Positions 1 through 7,806 of a stretch of 64,000 nucleotides of DNA are shown one piece after another (the stretch's first letter is position 1; every line of letters begins with the position of its first letter). Source of the DNA: Burkholderia cepacia (GTDB lineage: Bacteria > Pseudomonadota > Gammaproteobacteria > Burkholderiales > Burkholderiaceae); contig NZ_CP013444.1 of assembly GCF_001718835.1 (NCBI RefSeq), positions 186,001 to 250,000 of the forward strand, written 5' to 3'. A program made the translations under genes and the position numbers. A model generated the notes under the pieces. The model was given only the letters and a program-made list of their open reading frames with translations, was not told where the DNA came from and did not search any database.

Positions 1-689
1 ACCGGAGCGTGACGAGCGCGTGCGGCAGCGCCGACCTGATCGACGCGCTCGGCGCCGACGCGCTGCGCTGCAGCGCGCCCGAGCGGATCGCGGCGAGTCT
101 TGCCGCGTGCGGCTTCGCGTTCGTCTCGACCGCGAGCCATCACCGCTTTCCGCCGAGGCTCGGCGAGCTGCGCCGCGCACTCGGCATGCGCAGCCTCTTC
201 AATCTCGCCGGACCGCTCGTGCACCCGGCGCGGATCGGCCGCCAGATCGTCGGCGTCGCGCGGCCCGAACAGCAGGCGCCGATTGCTGCCGCGCTGGCGA
301 GGCTTGAGCGGGACGCGGCATTCGTCGTGCACGGCGTGGCGGGACTCGACGAAGTGAGCTGTGCCGGTGAAACGCTCGTCACGCGCGTCGAGCGCGGCGC
401 GACCGCGTCGTTCAGCGTCACCGCGCACGATTTCGGGTTGTCGCCGTGCCGCGTCGATGACCTGCGCGGCGGCGACCCGCAGACCAACGCGGCGATCTGC
501 CGCGCGATTCTCGACGGCGAACGCGGGCCGCGCGCCGACACCGTGACGGCGGCGGCCGGCATGTCGCTCGTTCTCGACGGACGCGCACGGACGTTCGCCG
601 ACGGCGCGCAGCTCGCGCGTCACGCGATCGACAGCGGCGCGGCGCGCAAGGTGCTCGACAACTTTCTATGCGGAGCAAGCAACTCATGA
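1..689 (+). CDS. trpD: TrpD-family anthranilate phosphoribosyltransferase, 5' end outside window
   Basis: This is the C-terminal part of a TrpD-family enzyme, which transfers phosphoribose from PRPP to anthranilate or a related amine. The frame is open from the first bases of the window, and the opening residues RSV..CGSADLIDALG match the RS(V/I)SS..GSADVLEALG stretch of TrpD, so the start codon lies upstream. Further family signatures are FNLAGPLVHPA and VVHGVAGLDEVS. The stop TGA overlaps the ATG of the next gene (ATGA at 686-689), so the two are translationally coupled. No trpC follows, and the downstream carrier and decarboxylase point to a specialised pathway. The fold assignment is firm; that anthranilate itself is the substrate is inference. 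Confidence 0.85.
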   Translation, partial: RSVTSACGSADLIDALGADALRCSAPERIAASLAACGFAFVSTASHHRFPPRLGELRRALGMRSLFNLAGPLVHPARIGRQIVGVARPEQQAPIAAALARLERDAAFVVHGVAGLDEVSCAGETLVTRVERGATASFSVTAHDFGLSPCRVDDLRGGDPQTNAAICRAILDGERGPRADTVTAAAGMSLVLDGRARTFADGAQLARHAIDSGAARKVLDNFLCGASNS

Positions 690-1894
690 AGACCGGCATC
701 AAGATTTGCGGCCTGACGAACCTCGACGATGCCCTCGACGCCGTGAACGCCGGCGCCGACGCGCTCGGTTTCGTGTTCTCCGACGGTCCGCGCAGGATGG
801 CGGCGGGCGACGTGCGGGCGATCGTCGACCGGCTGCCGCCGTTCGTCAGCACGGTGGGCGTATTCGTCGACGAGCCGCTCGAACGGCTGCAGGACGTCGT
901 GGCGCACTCGGGCGTGTCGAGCGTGCAGCTTCAGGGCAGCGAGAGCCCCGCGTATTGCCGGCAGGTCGGGTGGCCGGTGATCAAGGGATTTCGGGTCGGC
1001 GAGCGCTTTGATCCCGCGGTCGTCAAACCGTACGACGTCAGCGCGTACCTGTTCGACGCGGCGGTGGCCGGCCGCGACGGCGGCACCGGCGAGCGTTTCG
1101 ATTGGGCGCGGCTGCGCGGGTTGCGGTTCGCGCGGCCGGTCATCGTGGCGGGCGGATTGAACGCCGGCAACGTGCGCCGCATGCTCGACCTGCTCGGGCC
1201 GTCCGGCGTCGACGTCAGCTCGGGAGTCGGCGCGAGCGCGACCCGCAAGGACCCGGCGAAGATGCGCGCGTTCGTCGCGGCGGTCAGGGGCGCGCAACGC
1301 GCGGTGCACGAACCGGTCGAGGCGGACATCCTGCGCGCGTCGTTCGACGGCCGGCCGCTCGTCAGCATCAACGGCAAGCGTTTCCTGGTCAATTCGCTGA
1401 CCGAGCAGGTGCCGGCGACCCCCGCGCCGCTGCTGCGCATGGCGGCGCAACGGGTATGCGACGTGATGTCGGTCGCGCCCGGGCTGAAGCTCGTCGGCGA
1501 GGAGGACAAGGGCGGCGCGCTGCTCGCCGCGGTGTCGCTGCTGTCGGGGCTGCCGTACGGCATCGCGCGCTGGTATCCGTCCGGGCTCGAAGGGCAGGTG
1601 AAGGTCGAGTTCGGCTGCGAATACACGGCGGGCGCGCTGTACCTGAACGGTGTCGAGCCCGGTGACCGCGTCGTCATCGTCGACGACCTGATCAGCACGG
1701 GCGGCACGCTGATCGGTCTCGTCGAGGCCGTCAGGCGGGCGGGCGCGCACGTCGAGCAGATCGTCTGCGTCGCCGAGAAGGCCGACTACGCGGGCGTCGA
1801 GCGAGTACGGGACGCGACCGGGCTGGACGTCACGACGCTCGTGCGGGTCAGCGTCGCGGGCGACATGTCGCGCGTGCTGGATGTCAACTACTGA
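686..1894 (+). CDS. trpF: TrpF phosphoribosylanthranilate isomerase fused to a purine-type phosphoribosyltransferase
   Basis: A two-domain protein of 402 residues. Residues 1 to about 205 are a TrpF beta/alpha barrel, with the catalytic Cys in KICGLT (Cys8), the general acid Asp124 in YLFD, and phosphate-binding loops IVAGGLNAGNV and GVDVSSGVG. Residues about 212-402 form a type I phosphoribosyltransferase with the PRPP loop VIVDDLISTGGT and a GEEDKGGAL stretch, resembling archaeal-type hypoxanthine/adenine transferases. I chose ATG 686 over ATG 668 because it overlaps the trpD stop as ATGA and has a GGAG at 672. TrpF is normally a single-domain protein or is fused to TrpC, so this fusion is unusual. 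The true substrates of the second domain are unknown. Confidence 0.85.
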   Translation: MKTGIKICGLTNLDDALDAVNAGADALGFVFSDGPRRMAAGDVRAIVDRLPPFVSTVGVFVDEPLERLQDVVAHSGVSSVQLQGSESPAYCRQVGWPVIKGFRVGERFDPAVVKPYDVSAYLFDAAVAGRDGGTGERFDWARLRGLRFARPVIVAGGLNAGNVRRMLDLLGPSGVDVSSGVGASATRKDPAKMRAFVAAVRGAQRAVHEPVEADILRASFDGRPLVSINGKRFLVNSLTEQVPATPAPLLRMAAQRVCDVMSVAPGLKLVGEEDKGGALLAAVSLLSGLPYGIARWYPSGLEGQVKVEFGCEYTAGALYLNGVEPGDRVVIVDDLISTGGTLIGLVEAVRRAGAHVEQIVCVAEKADYAGVERVRDATGLDVTTLVRVSVAGDMSRVLDVNY

Positions 1895-1917
1895 CGAATC
1901 GCAGGGAGGATGGCTTG

Positions 1918-3171
1918 ATGAATGAAAGGATCTTTCGAGGCTGGTATGTCGTGATCGCAGCGCACCTGCTGCTGGCGCTGATTTTCGGGGCGGCCTATTC
2001 GTTCGGCGCGTTCTTCGGGCAACTGCAGTCAAGTTTCGGCGTCGGGCGATTCTCGGTCGCGTCGATTTTCTCGCTGACCGCATTCATCTATTACGCGGTC
2101 GGCGTGTTTGCCGGCTCGATCGCCGACCGTACGTCGACGCGCAAGGTGGTCGGCGCCGGCGTGGTGCTGCTGGCGCTCGGCTTCTTCGTCAGCAGCCTGG
2201 CCGGGCGGTCGATCGCACATTTCCTCGTGGCATTCTGCTCGCTCGTCGGGCTCGGGGTCGGCCTCGTGTACGTGCCGACGGTGACCGCGGTGCAGCGCTG
2301 GTTCGTCAGGAACCGCAGCAAGGCGTCCGGCCTGGCACTCGCGGGCACCGGGCTCGGCACCTTCGTCGGACCGAGCGTCGCCGGCCTGCTGATGCAGCAC
2401 CTGTCGTGGGAAACGACGATGCGCGTGTTCGCGGTGGGAATCGCGGTGCTCGGCTGCGTCGCTGCGCTCGTGGTGCGGGGGCGGCCGGAGGAATTGGGGC
2501 TGCGCGCGGACGGCGACGCCGCGCCGGCCCGCACGACGAACGGCGCGCATCCGGCGGCCGCCGACGCGACGCTCGCGTCGGCGCTTCGCGGCGCGCGCTT
2601 CTGGTGGTATTTCGCCGCGATCTTCCTCGGTTCGGTCGGGCTGTTCCTCGCGCTCGTCCACATCAATCCGTATGCGCGACAGCTCGGCCTCTCGGCCGTC
2701 GAGGCCAACCTGCTGATCGGGCTGATCGGCGTGGGCAACGTGGCCGGCCGGCTGTTGCTCGGCAGCCTTGCCGACCGGATCGGCGCACGTTCGCTGCTGA
2801 TGGCGCTGACCTTCGCGCTGGCGCTGCTGAACGGCTTCTGGCTCGCCGCGCACGGCTTTGTCGCGCTTGCCGTATTCGCCGTGTTGTTCGGCGTCGCGAA
2901 CGGCGGCTGCATTTCGCTGTATCCGTCGGTTGCGGCCGGCTGGTTCGGCACCACGAATCTGGGGGCGATCCTGGGCGCGCTTTACGTGTCGGTCGGTGTC
3001 GCCGCGGTGGCCGGCGGCAGCATCGGCGGGCTGCTGTTCGACGTCTACGGCAGCTACGTCGCGTCGATCGCGTTCAGTGCGCTGTGCGCGCTGGCGTCGG
3101 TCGCGCTGATCGCGGTTGCCGCGTCGCCGTCGCGCGCCGTGCGGGCCGCGAGCCCGACGACGGCGCGCTGA
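1918..3171 (+). CDS. MFS transporter, monocarboxylate/oxalate-formate type
   Basis: A 417-residue major facilitator with about twelve hydrophobic segments and a hydrophilic central loop near residues 190-220. The opening RGWYVV, the loop GSIADRTSTRKVV and the motif RWFVRNRSKASGLA are typical of monocarboxylate porter and oxalate/formate antiporter-like carriers. ATG 1918 is preferred over TTG 1915 because a GGGAGGA ribosome site ends 7 bases upstream. It sits 23 bases after the TrpF fusion and 13 bases before the UbiD-like gene, so it probably moves the substrate or product of this operon, plausibly an aromatic carboxylate. The substrate is inferred from context only. Confidence 0.85.
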   Translation: MNERIFRGWYVVIAAHLLLALIFGAAYSFGAFFGQLQSSFGVGRFSVASIFSLTAFIYYAVGVFAGSIADRTSTRKVVGAGVVLLALGFFVSSLAGRSIAHFLVAFCSLVGLGVGLVYVPTVTAVQRWFVRNRSKASGLALAGTGLGTFVGPSVAGLLMQHLSWETTMRVFAVGIAVLGCVAALVVRGRPEELGLRADGDAAPARTTNGAHPAAADATLASALRGARFWWYFAAIFLGSVGLFLALVHINPYARQLGLSAVEANLLIGLIGVGNVAGRLLLGSLADRIGARSLLMALTFALALLNGFWLAAHGFVALAVFAVLFGVANGGCISLYPSVAAGWFGTTNLGAILGALYVSVGVAAVAGGSIGGLLFDVYGSYVASIAFSALCALASVALIAVAASPSRAVRAASPTTAR

Positions 3172-3184
3172 GCGGAGGGCCGGC

Positions 3185-4603
3185 ATGACGAGCGCGGCGA
3201 GCGACATCCACGACCTGCGCAGCGCGCTCGATGCGCTGGCCCGTGCAGGTGAACGGCCGGTCGAAATCGATGCGCCGCTTGATCCGCACGTCGGGCTGAT
3301 CGACGATTACCTCGGGTCCTATCGAGCGAGCGCTGCGTCGTGGTTCGCGGCGGAGCAGCCGCTGCGGCTGTATCGCCGGCCCGCGCGCGGCCGCTTTCCG
3401 GTGCTCATGGGCCTGTTCGGCAGCCGCGCGCGCACCGGCGTGCTGCTCGGCGCCGATCGGCCGGGCGAGCGGATCGCCCGCGCCATCCGCTCGCCGCTCG
3501 CGCCGACGCTGTCGGCACGAGCGACGCCGCGCGAATGGGTCACGGCGCCGGACCTGCGGCAATGGCTGCCGGCGCTGACCTGCACGGCCGGCGACCCGGG
3601 GCCGACGGTGACGCTCGGCCTCGTCTATGCGCGCGACGCCATCACCGGCATCGCGAATTGCTCGGTACACCGAATTACGCTCAAGCCGAGCTCGACCGTG
3701 GTGGCGATCTCGTCGAAGGGGCATCTGCAGCAGCTCGTCGATCGGCACGTCGCGCGGGGCGAGCGGCTTCCGGTGTCGGTCAATATCGGGCTCGACCCGG
3801 TGCTGTACTACGCGGCCGCGCTCAGCAGTCCGGCCGTCGGGTTCGGCGACGACGAACTCGCGGTGGCCGGCGCGTTGCGCGGCAGGCCGGTTGCGCTGGC
3901 GCCGTGCGCGTCCGGCGGCGGCTGGTACGTCGACCACGCGGAGATCGTCATCGAAGGCAGCCTCGGGGCGGACAAGGAAGCCGAGCATGATGGTGCGTCG
4001 GCCGGCCCGCCGGGCCGCGGGCACTCGATGCCGGAGTATCTCGGCTATTTCTCGGCCGCCGGCGCGGTGACCACGCTGGCCGTCAGCGCGCTGTCCTGGC
4101 GGCCCGGCGCGATCTATCCGGCGTTGACGGGCCCGGGGCGGGAGCAGTCGGAATTGCTCGGCGTCGGGCAGGAAGCGGCGATCTGGCGGGTGCTGCACGA
4201 CGAGGGTGTTGCGCCGCTGTTTCGCGACGCCGTCGCGCTGCCCGCGGGCGGCGGGCACCTGTTCACCGTGCTGCAGGTCGCGCGGCGCACGCGCGACGAC
4301 GACGCGCCGCTGCTGAATGCGGCGATGCGATTGCTGGAGCGGGTCGCCACGACGAAGAACCTGGTGCTGGTCGACGACGACGTGAACCCTCACTCGGCCG
4401 ACGACGTGCTGTGGGCGATCGCGACGCGCAGCCGGCTCGAGCGTGACGTGCTGCAGACCCAGAGCCTGCGAGGCACGTCGCTAGACCCCACTCAGTCGGA
4501 AAGCTATGTGTCCGGCGGGCAGAAGGGCTTTACCAACAAGTGCGTGATCGACTGCCTGGTTCCGTTCGGACTGCGGGAGCGGTTTCGGCGGGCATATGCC
4601 TGA
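3185..4603 (+). CDS. UbiD-family (prenylated-FMN) decarboxylase
   Basis: A 472-residue member of the UbiD family, enzymes that use prenylated FMN to decarboxylate or carboxylate aromatic or unsaturated acids. Recognisable family blocks are ARDAITGIANCSVHR, corresponding to the metal and cofactor region, IVIEGSLG with its conserved Glu, SMPEYLGYFS corresponding to the EGPFGE..GYY block, and VDDDVNPHSADDVLWAIATR, corresponding to VD.DVD..D..ev.wA..TR. Some positions differ from classical UbiD, so the substrate is probably not octaprenyl-hydroxybenzoate. A GGAGGG site precedes ATG 3185. No UbiX-like flavin prenyltransferase is visible in the window. As the last gene of the trpD-trpF operon it may act on anthranilate or its ribosylated derivative; that is a hypothesis. 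Confidence 0.8.
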   Translation: MTSAASDIHDLRSALDALARAGERPVEIDAPLDPHVGLIDDYLGSYRASAASWFAAEQPLRLYRRPARGRFPVLMGLFGSRARTGVLLGADRPGERIARAIRSPLAPTLSARATPREWVTAPDLRQWLPALTCTAGDPGPTVTLGLVYARDAITGIANCSVHRITLKPSSTVVAISSKGHLQQLVDRHVARGERLPVSVNIGLDPVLYYAAALSSPAVGFGDDELAVAGALRGRPVALAPCASGGGWYVDHAEIVIEGSLGADKEAEHDGASAGPPGRGHSMPEYLGYFSAAGAVTTLAVSALSWRPGAIYPALTGPGREQSELLGVGQEAAIWRVLHDEGVAPLFRDAVALPAGGGHLFTVLQVARRTRDDDAPLLNAAMRLLERVATTKNLVLVDDDVNPHSADDVLWAIATRSRLERDVLQTQSLRGTSLDPTQSESYVSGGQKGFTNKCVIDCLVPFGLRERFRRAYA

Positions 4604-4903
4604 ACGGCATGCATGCCGTATCCGTCCCCGTTTCAGATCCCGCATTCAAATAGTCGCCTTAACGGATTCGAACTAGGCGTATACGCGCGTGTCGTCGCGA
4701 CGGAGCCCGGTTGCACGCCGATATAAGCGCTGCGACATGCGCTGCATGCTGGTCGCCCAATGGGACGTGATGTTCTGTTCACCTACCCTTCGCTACGGCA
4801 AAGTGCGGACGACGTTGCCGACGATCCATTAGAGACAGAGACGAGACAAACCTGACGACGGTCCACGTCGACCGTTTCAGCATGCTGATAAAGGAGCAAG
4901 CTC
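4604..4903. other. Intergenic region before the purine permease
   Basis: These 300 bases hold no convincing gene. A perfect 16-bp palindrome without loop lies at 4604-4619 directly after the UbiD stop; it has no T-tract, so it is at best a weak terminator. The rest presumably carries the promoter and leader of the permease. An AAGGAG ribosome site lies at 4890-4895. I could not recognise a purine riboswitch. Confidence 0.4.
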
Positions 4904-6289
4904 ATGAGTGATACCCCGGTGCAGCCGGCCGCCGGCGTCGGCGCGCAAGCGGCGTTCGGCGCGAACGGCGCCATCGACCGGTACTTCGGCATTTCGTCGC
5001 GCGGCAGCACGCAACGCACCGAGATCGTCGCCGGCGTCACCACCTTCCTCGCGATGGTCTATTCCGTGTTCGTCGTGCCCGGCATGTTCGGCAAGGCCGG
5101 CTTCGACACGAGCGCCGTGTTCGTCGCGGTCTGCCTCACGACCGCGTTCGGCTCGCTGCTGATGGGCCTGTGGGCGAAGCTGCCGATCGCGATCGGCTGC
5201 GCGATCTCGCTGACCGCGTTCACCGCGTTCGGCCTCGTGCTCGGCAAGGGGCTGCATCCGACGGTCGCGCTCGGCGCCGTGTTCCTGATGGGCGTCGTGT
5301 TCACCGGCATCTCGGTCACCGGCGTGCGTTCGTGGATCCTGCGCAACCTGCCCGCGGGCGTCGCGCACGGCACCGGGATCGGCATCGGCCTGTTCCTGCT
5401 GCTGATCGCGTCGAACGACGTCGGCCTCGTGATCAAGAACCCGGGCGCCGGCCTGCCGGTCTCGCTCGGCCAGGTCACCGCACTCCCGGTCATCATGTCG
5501 GTCGTCGGCCTCGCCGCGATCTTCGGCCTCGAGAAGCGTCGCGTGCCGGGCGGCATCCTGCTCGTCGTGATCGCGATCTCGATCTTCGGGCTGATCTTCG
5601 ATCCCGCCGTGAAGTACCACGGCATCTTCGCGCTGCCGTCGCTGAGCGCACCGGGCCACGCGTCGCTGATCGGCGCGATGGACATCAAGGGCGCGCTGTC
5701 GATGGCCGTGCTGCCGAGCGTGCTGGCGCTGGTGATGACCGCCGTGTTCGACGCGACCGGCACGATCCGCGCGGTCGCGGGCCAGGCCGGCCAGCTCGAC
5801 GAGAACGGCCGCATCATCAACGGCGGCCGCGCGCTGACCGCCGATTCGATCAGCTCGATCTTCTCCGGTTTCCTCGGCGGCGCGCCGGCGGCGGCCTACA
5901 TCGAGTCGAGCGTCGGCGTGGCCGCCGGCGCGAAGACTGGCCTCGCAGCCGCCGTGGTCGGCCTGCTGTTCCTCGTCGTGATGTTCTTCTCGCCGCTCGC
6001 GGGCCTCGTGCCGTCGTACGCCACCGCACCCGCGCTGATGTACGTCGGCCTGCTGATGCTCGGCAGCGTGAGCAAGCTGCACATGGACGACATGGTCGAC
6101 GCGATGTCGGGCCTCGTGTGCGCGGTGTTCATCGTGCTGACCGCGAACATCGTGACGGGCATCATGCTCGGCTTCTCGACGCTCGTGATCGGTCGCATCG
6201 CCAGCGGCGAATTCCGCAAGCTGAACGTCGGCACCGTGCTCATCGCGGCCGTGCTCGTCACGTTCTATCTCGGCGGCTGGGCGATCTGA
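4904..6289 (+). CDS. NCS2 purine permease, AzgA-type guanine/hypoxanthine
   Basis: A 461-residue inner-membrane permease of the NCS2/AzgA group that imports guanine, hypoxanthine or adenine with protons. The N-terminus IDRYFGISSRGSTQRTEIVAGVTTFLAM is the AzgA signature, followed by about twelve membrane segments. AGVAHGTGIGIGLFLLLIA and the loop FDATGTIRAVAGQAG lie at the expected positions, and SGFLGGAPAAAYIESSVGV is the substrate-region motif. Length is normal for the family (430-470). The start is fixed by AAGGAG 8 bases upstream of ATG 4904. It appears to be a single-gene unit. It may be physiologically linked to the purine-type phosphoribosyltransferase domain just upstream, but they are separated by 300 bases. 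Confidence 0.9.
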   Translation: MSDTPVQPAAGVGAQAAFGANGAIDRYFGISSRGSTQRTEIVAGVTTFLAMVYSVFVVPGMFGKAGFDTSAVFVAVCLTTAFGSLLMGLWAKLPIAIGCAISLTAFTAFGLVLGKGLHPTVALGAVFLMGVVFTGISVTGVRSWILRNLPAGVAHGTGIGIGLFLLLIASNDVGLVIKNPGAGLPVSLGQVTALPVIMSVVGLAAIFGLEKRRVPGGILLVVIAISIFGLIFDPAVKYHGIFALPSLSAPGHASLIGAMDIKGALSMAVLPSVLALVMTAVFDATGTIRAVAGQAGQLDENGRIINGGRALTADSISSIFSGFLGGAPAAAYIESSVGVAAGAKTGLAAAVVGLLFLVVMFFSPLAGLVPSYATAPALMYVGLLMLGSVSKLHMDDMVDAMSGLVCAVFIVLTANIVTGIMLGFSTLVIGRIASGEFRKLNVGTVLIAAVLVTFYLGGWAI

Positions 6290-6387
6290 CGCACGGCCGA
6301 GTGCAGCGTCGCGGCGACGACGGCATCCGGAACCTGCGTGCGAGCGCGCAGTCTGACGGCTTTTCAAACTGGAAGGTCGACGAGAGG

Positions 6388-6771
6388 ATGAATCGGATTT
6401 TTCGCGGATTGGCATTGACGGCGGCGCTGGCCGGTGTGGCCGGACTCGCCGCGTGTGAAACCGGCGCAGGCAATGTGCAGGCATCCGCCGCACGGCCGGC
6501 GGATGGCCGGCCGGTCACGAAAACCGTCTACGTCGCGCCGCAGACCAGGCGCTGCGTGGGCGTCGCGCCGATGGCGTGCCTGCAGGTGCGCGACCGGCCC
6601 GACGGCGAATGGAGCCTGTGGTACGCAGGCATCGAAGGCTTCGACTTCAAGCCGGGCTTCCTCTACGAACTCCAGATCGACGAATACAAGGTCGCGCAGC
6701 CGCCGGCCGACGGCTCGTCGATCCGCTGGGTGCTGAAGCGCGTCGTGTCGCGCACGCCGGCAAGCGAGTGA
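6388..6771 (+). CDS. DUF4377-type lipoprotein
   Basis: A 127-residue small lipoprotein. The N-terminus MNRIFRGLALTAALAG is a signal peptide, and LAAC provides a lipobox with the acylated cysteine near residue 22. The mature part has RCVGVAPMACLQVR and GIEGFDFKPGFLYELQI, which match the DUF4377 family, often found alone or attached to META/HslJ proteins. Its molecular role is unknown. It starts about 100 bases after the purine permease on the same strand, so read-through is possible, but no functional link is evident. ATG 6388 is the only start that places the lipobox properly. Confidence 0.75.
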   Translation: MNRIFRGLALTAALAGVAGLAACETGAGNVQASAARPADGRPVTKTVYVAPQTRRCVGVAPMACLQVRDRPDGEWSLWYAGIEGFDFKPGFLYELQIDEYKVAQPPADGSSIRWVLKRVVSRTPASE

Positions 6772-6784
6772 CGCGAGCCGGCGG

Positions 6785-7651
6785 CTATGCGCCGAACGCG
6801 GCGACGATCTCGTCGATCGTCACGCGGATGCGCGCGGTGTGCCGCAGGTCCTGATGCGTGACGAGCCAGATTTCGTACTGCGCATCGTTCGCGCGATCGG
6901 GCCAGACGCGCACGAGGCCGTCGCGTTCGCCCATCTGCACCGGGAGCTCGCAGAGGCCGAGCCCGGCCTTCGATGCTGCGCGCAGCGTCAGGTTCGTGTT
7001 GAGCCGCGCGACGATGCGGCCGTCAGCCAGCGGTTCCCCGACGAACGACGGCACGCGCGCCTTCGCGAAATGCGGCTGGTAGACGACCAGATCGTGCCCG
7101 GCGAAACGCTCGCCCGGCACCGGTTCGCCGTGGCGGCGCACATAGTCGGGTGACGCGAACAGCCCGACTTCCCAGCTCGCGAGCCGGCGCGCGAGCAGGT
7201 CCGGATTGCGCGGCTTGACGGTCCGGATCGCGATGTCGGCCTCGCGCTTCGCGAGATTGAGAACCTGCGTCGTCGTGTCGAGCAGCACCGACACGTCCGG
7301 ATGCTTCGCATGCAGGCGCTCGATCGCCGGCATCACGTATTCCTGCGCGAGCGCGTCCGTGGTCGACAGCTTCACCTCGCCGGCCAGGCGCTTGTCGACG
7401 CCTTGCGTGTGGCGCACGAGATCGTGCGCGGACTGTTCCATCGCCTCGGCCGCGCGGATCGCGATCCGGCCGACCGGCGTCAATTCATAGCCGTTCGACG
7501 TGCGCAGGAACAGCGTCGCCCCGAGCGCCCGCTCGAGCGCCGCGAGCCGCCTGCCGACCGTCGCCTGGTCGATATCGAGCGCGCGCGCAGCGGCGCGCAG
7601 GGTCCGTTCCCGATGGAGCGCGACGAAAATGCGCGCGTCGTCCCAGTTCAT
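6785..7651 (-). CDS. LysR-family transcriptional regulator
   Basis: A 288-residue LysR regulator. The N-terminal winged helix runs over residues 1-60 (MNWDDARIFVALHRERTLRAAA, then VGRRLAALE), and the effector-binding domain follows. I start at MNWDD (ATG 7651) rather than seven codons upstream, since family members begin here and the upstream codons run toward the operator. It is divergent from the quinone oxidoreductase at 7807, the usual arrangement for a LysR protein and its target. An 18-bp perfect palindrome at 7665-7682 lies 13 bases from its start and is the likely autoregulatory operator. The effector is unknown. Confidence 0.9.
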   Translation of the reverse strand: MNWDDARIFVALHRERTLRAAARALDIDQATVGRRLAALERALGATLFLRTSNGYELTPVGRIAIRAAEAMEQSAHDLVRHTQGVDKRLAGEVKLSTTDALAQEYVMPAIERLHAKHPDVSVLLDTTTQVLNLAKREADIAIRTVKPRNPDLLARRLASWEVGLFASPDYVRRHGEPVPGERFAGHDLVVYQPHFAKARVPSFVGEPLADGRIVARLNTNLTLRAASKAGLGLCELPVQMGERDGLVRVWPDRANDAQYEIWLVTHQDLRHTARIRVTIDEIVAAFGA

Positions 7652-7664
7652 TGCGCCTCCGGCG

Positions 7665-7682
7665 TGATGCAAATTTGCATCA
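7665..7682. promoter_or_regulatory. Palindromic operator between divergent LysR and quinone reductase genes
   Basis: TGATGCAAATTTGCATCA is a perfect 18-bp dyad with the T...A ends expected of a LysR box. It lies just upstream of the regulator's start codon and in the only promoter region it shares with the oxidoreductase. A degenerate version, TGCAATTTTGCAT, occurs at 9440-9452 upstream of the HAD-like gene. Binding is inferred from position and symmetry. Confidence 0.6.
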
Positions 7683-7806
7683 TACGATCGGCAATTCGCT
7701 GCGTGTCAAGCGTGCGGCGCGTCACTACACTTTTTCTCAACCGATGCGGCGATTCGGCGTGTGGATCGAATCCGCTGCGCATCCGGATTTTCGAAAAGGT
7801 GAAGTC

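Noticed and set aside
620..2083. A 487-codon minus-strand open frame opposite the TrpF fusion
   Set aside because: It is antisense to a clear gene, very Arg/Asp/His-rich with no family motif, the usual shadow of high-GC codon bias.
4604..4619. A 16-bp palindrome after the UbiD gene as a terminator
   Set aside because: It has no loop and no T-tract, so it lacks the form of an intrinsic terminator.
4655..4685. A tRNA-like GTTCGAATCC string on the minus strand
   Set aside because: The flanking bases do not form a T-arm stem, and no acceptor or anticodon arm is present.
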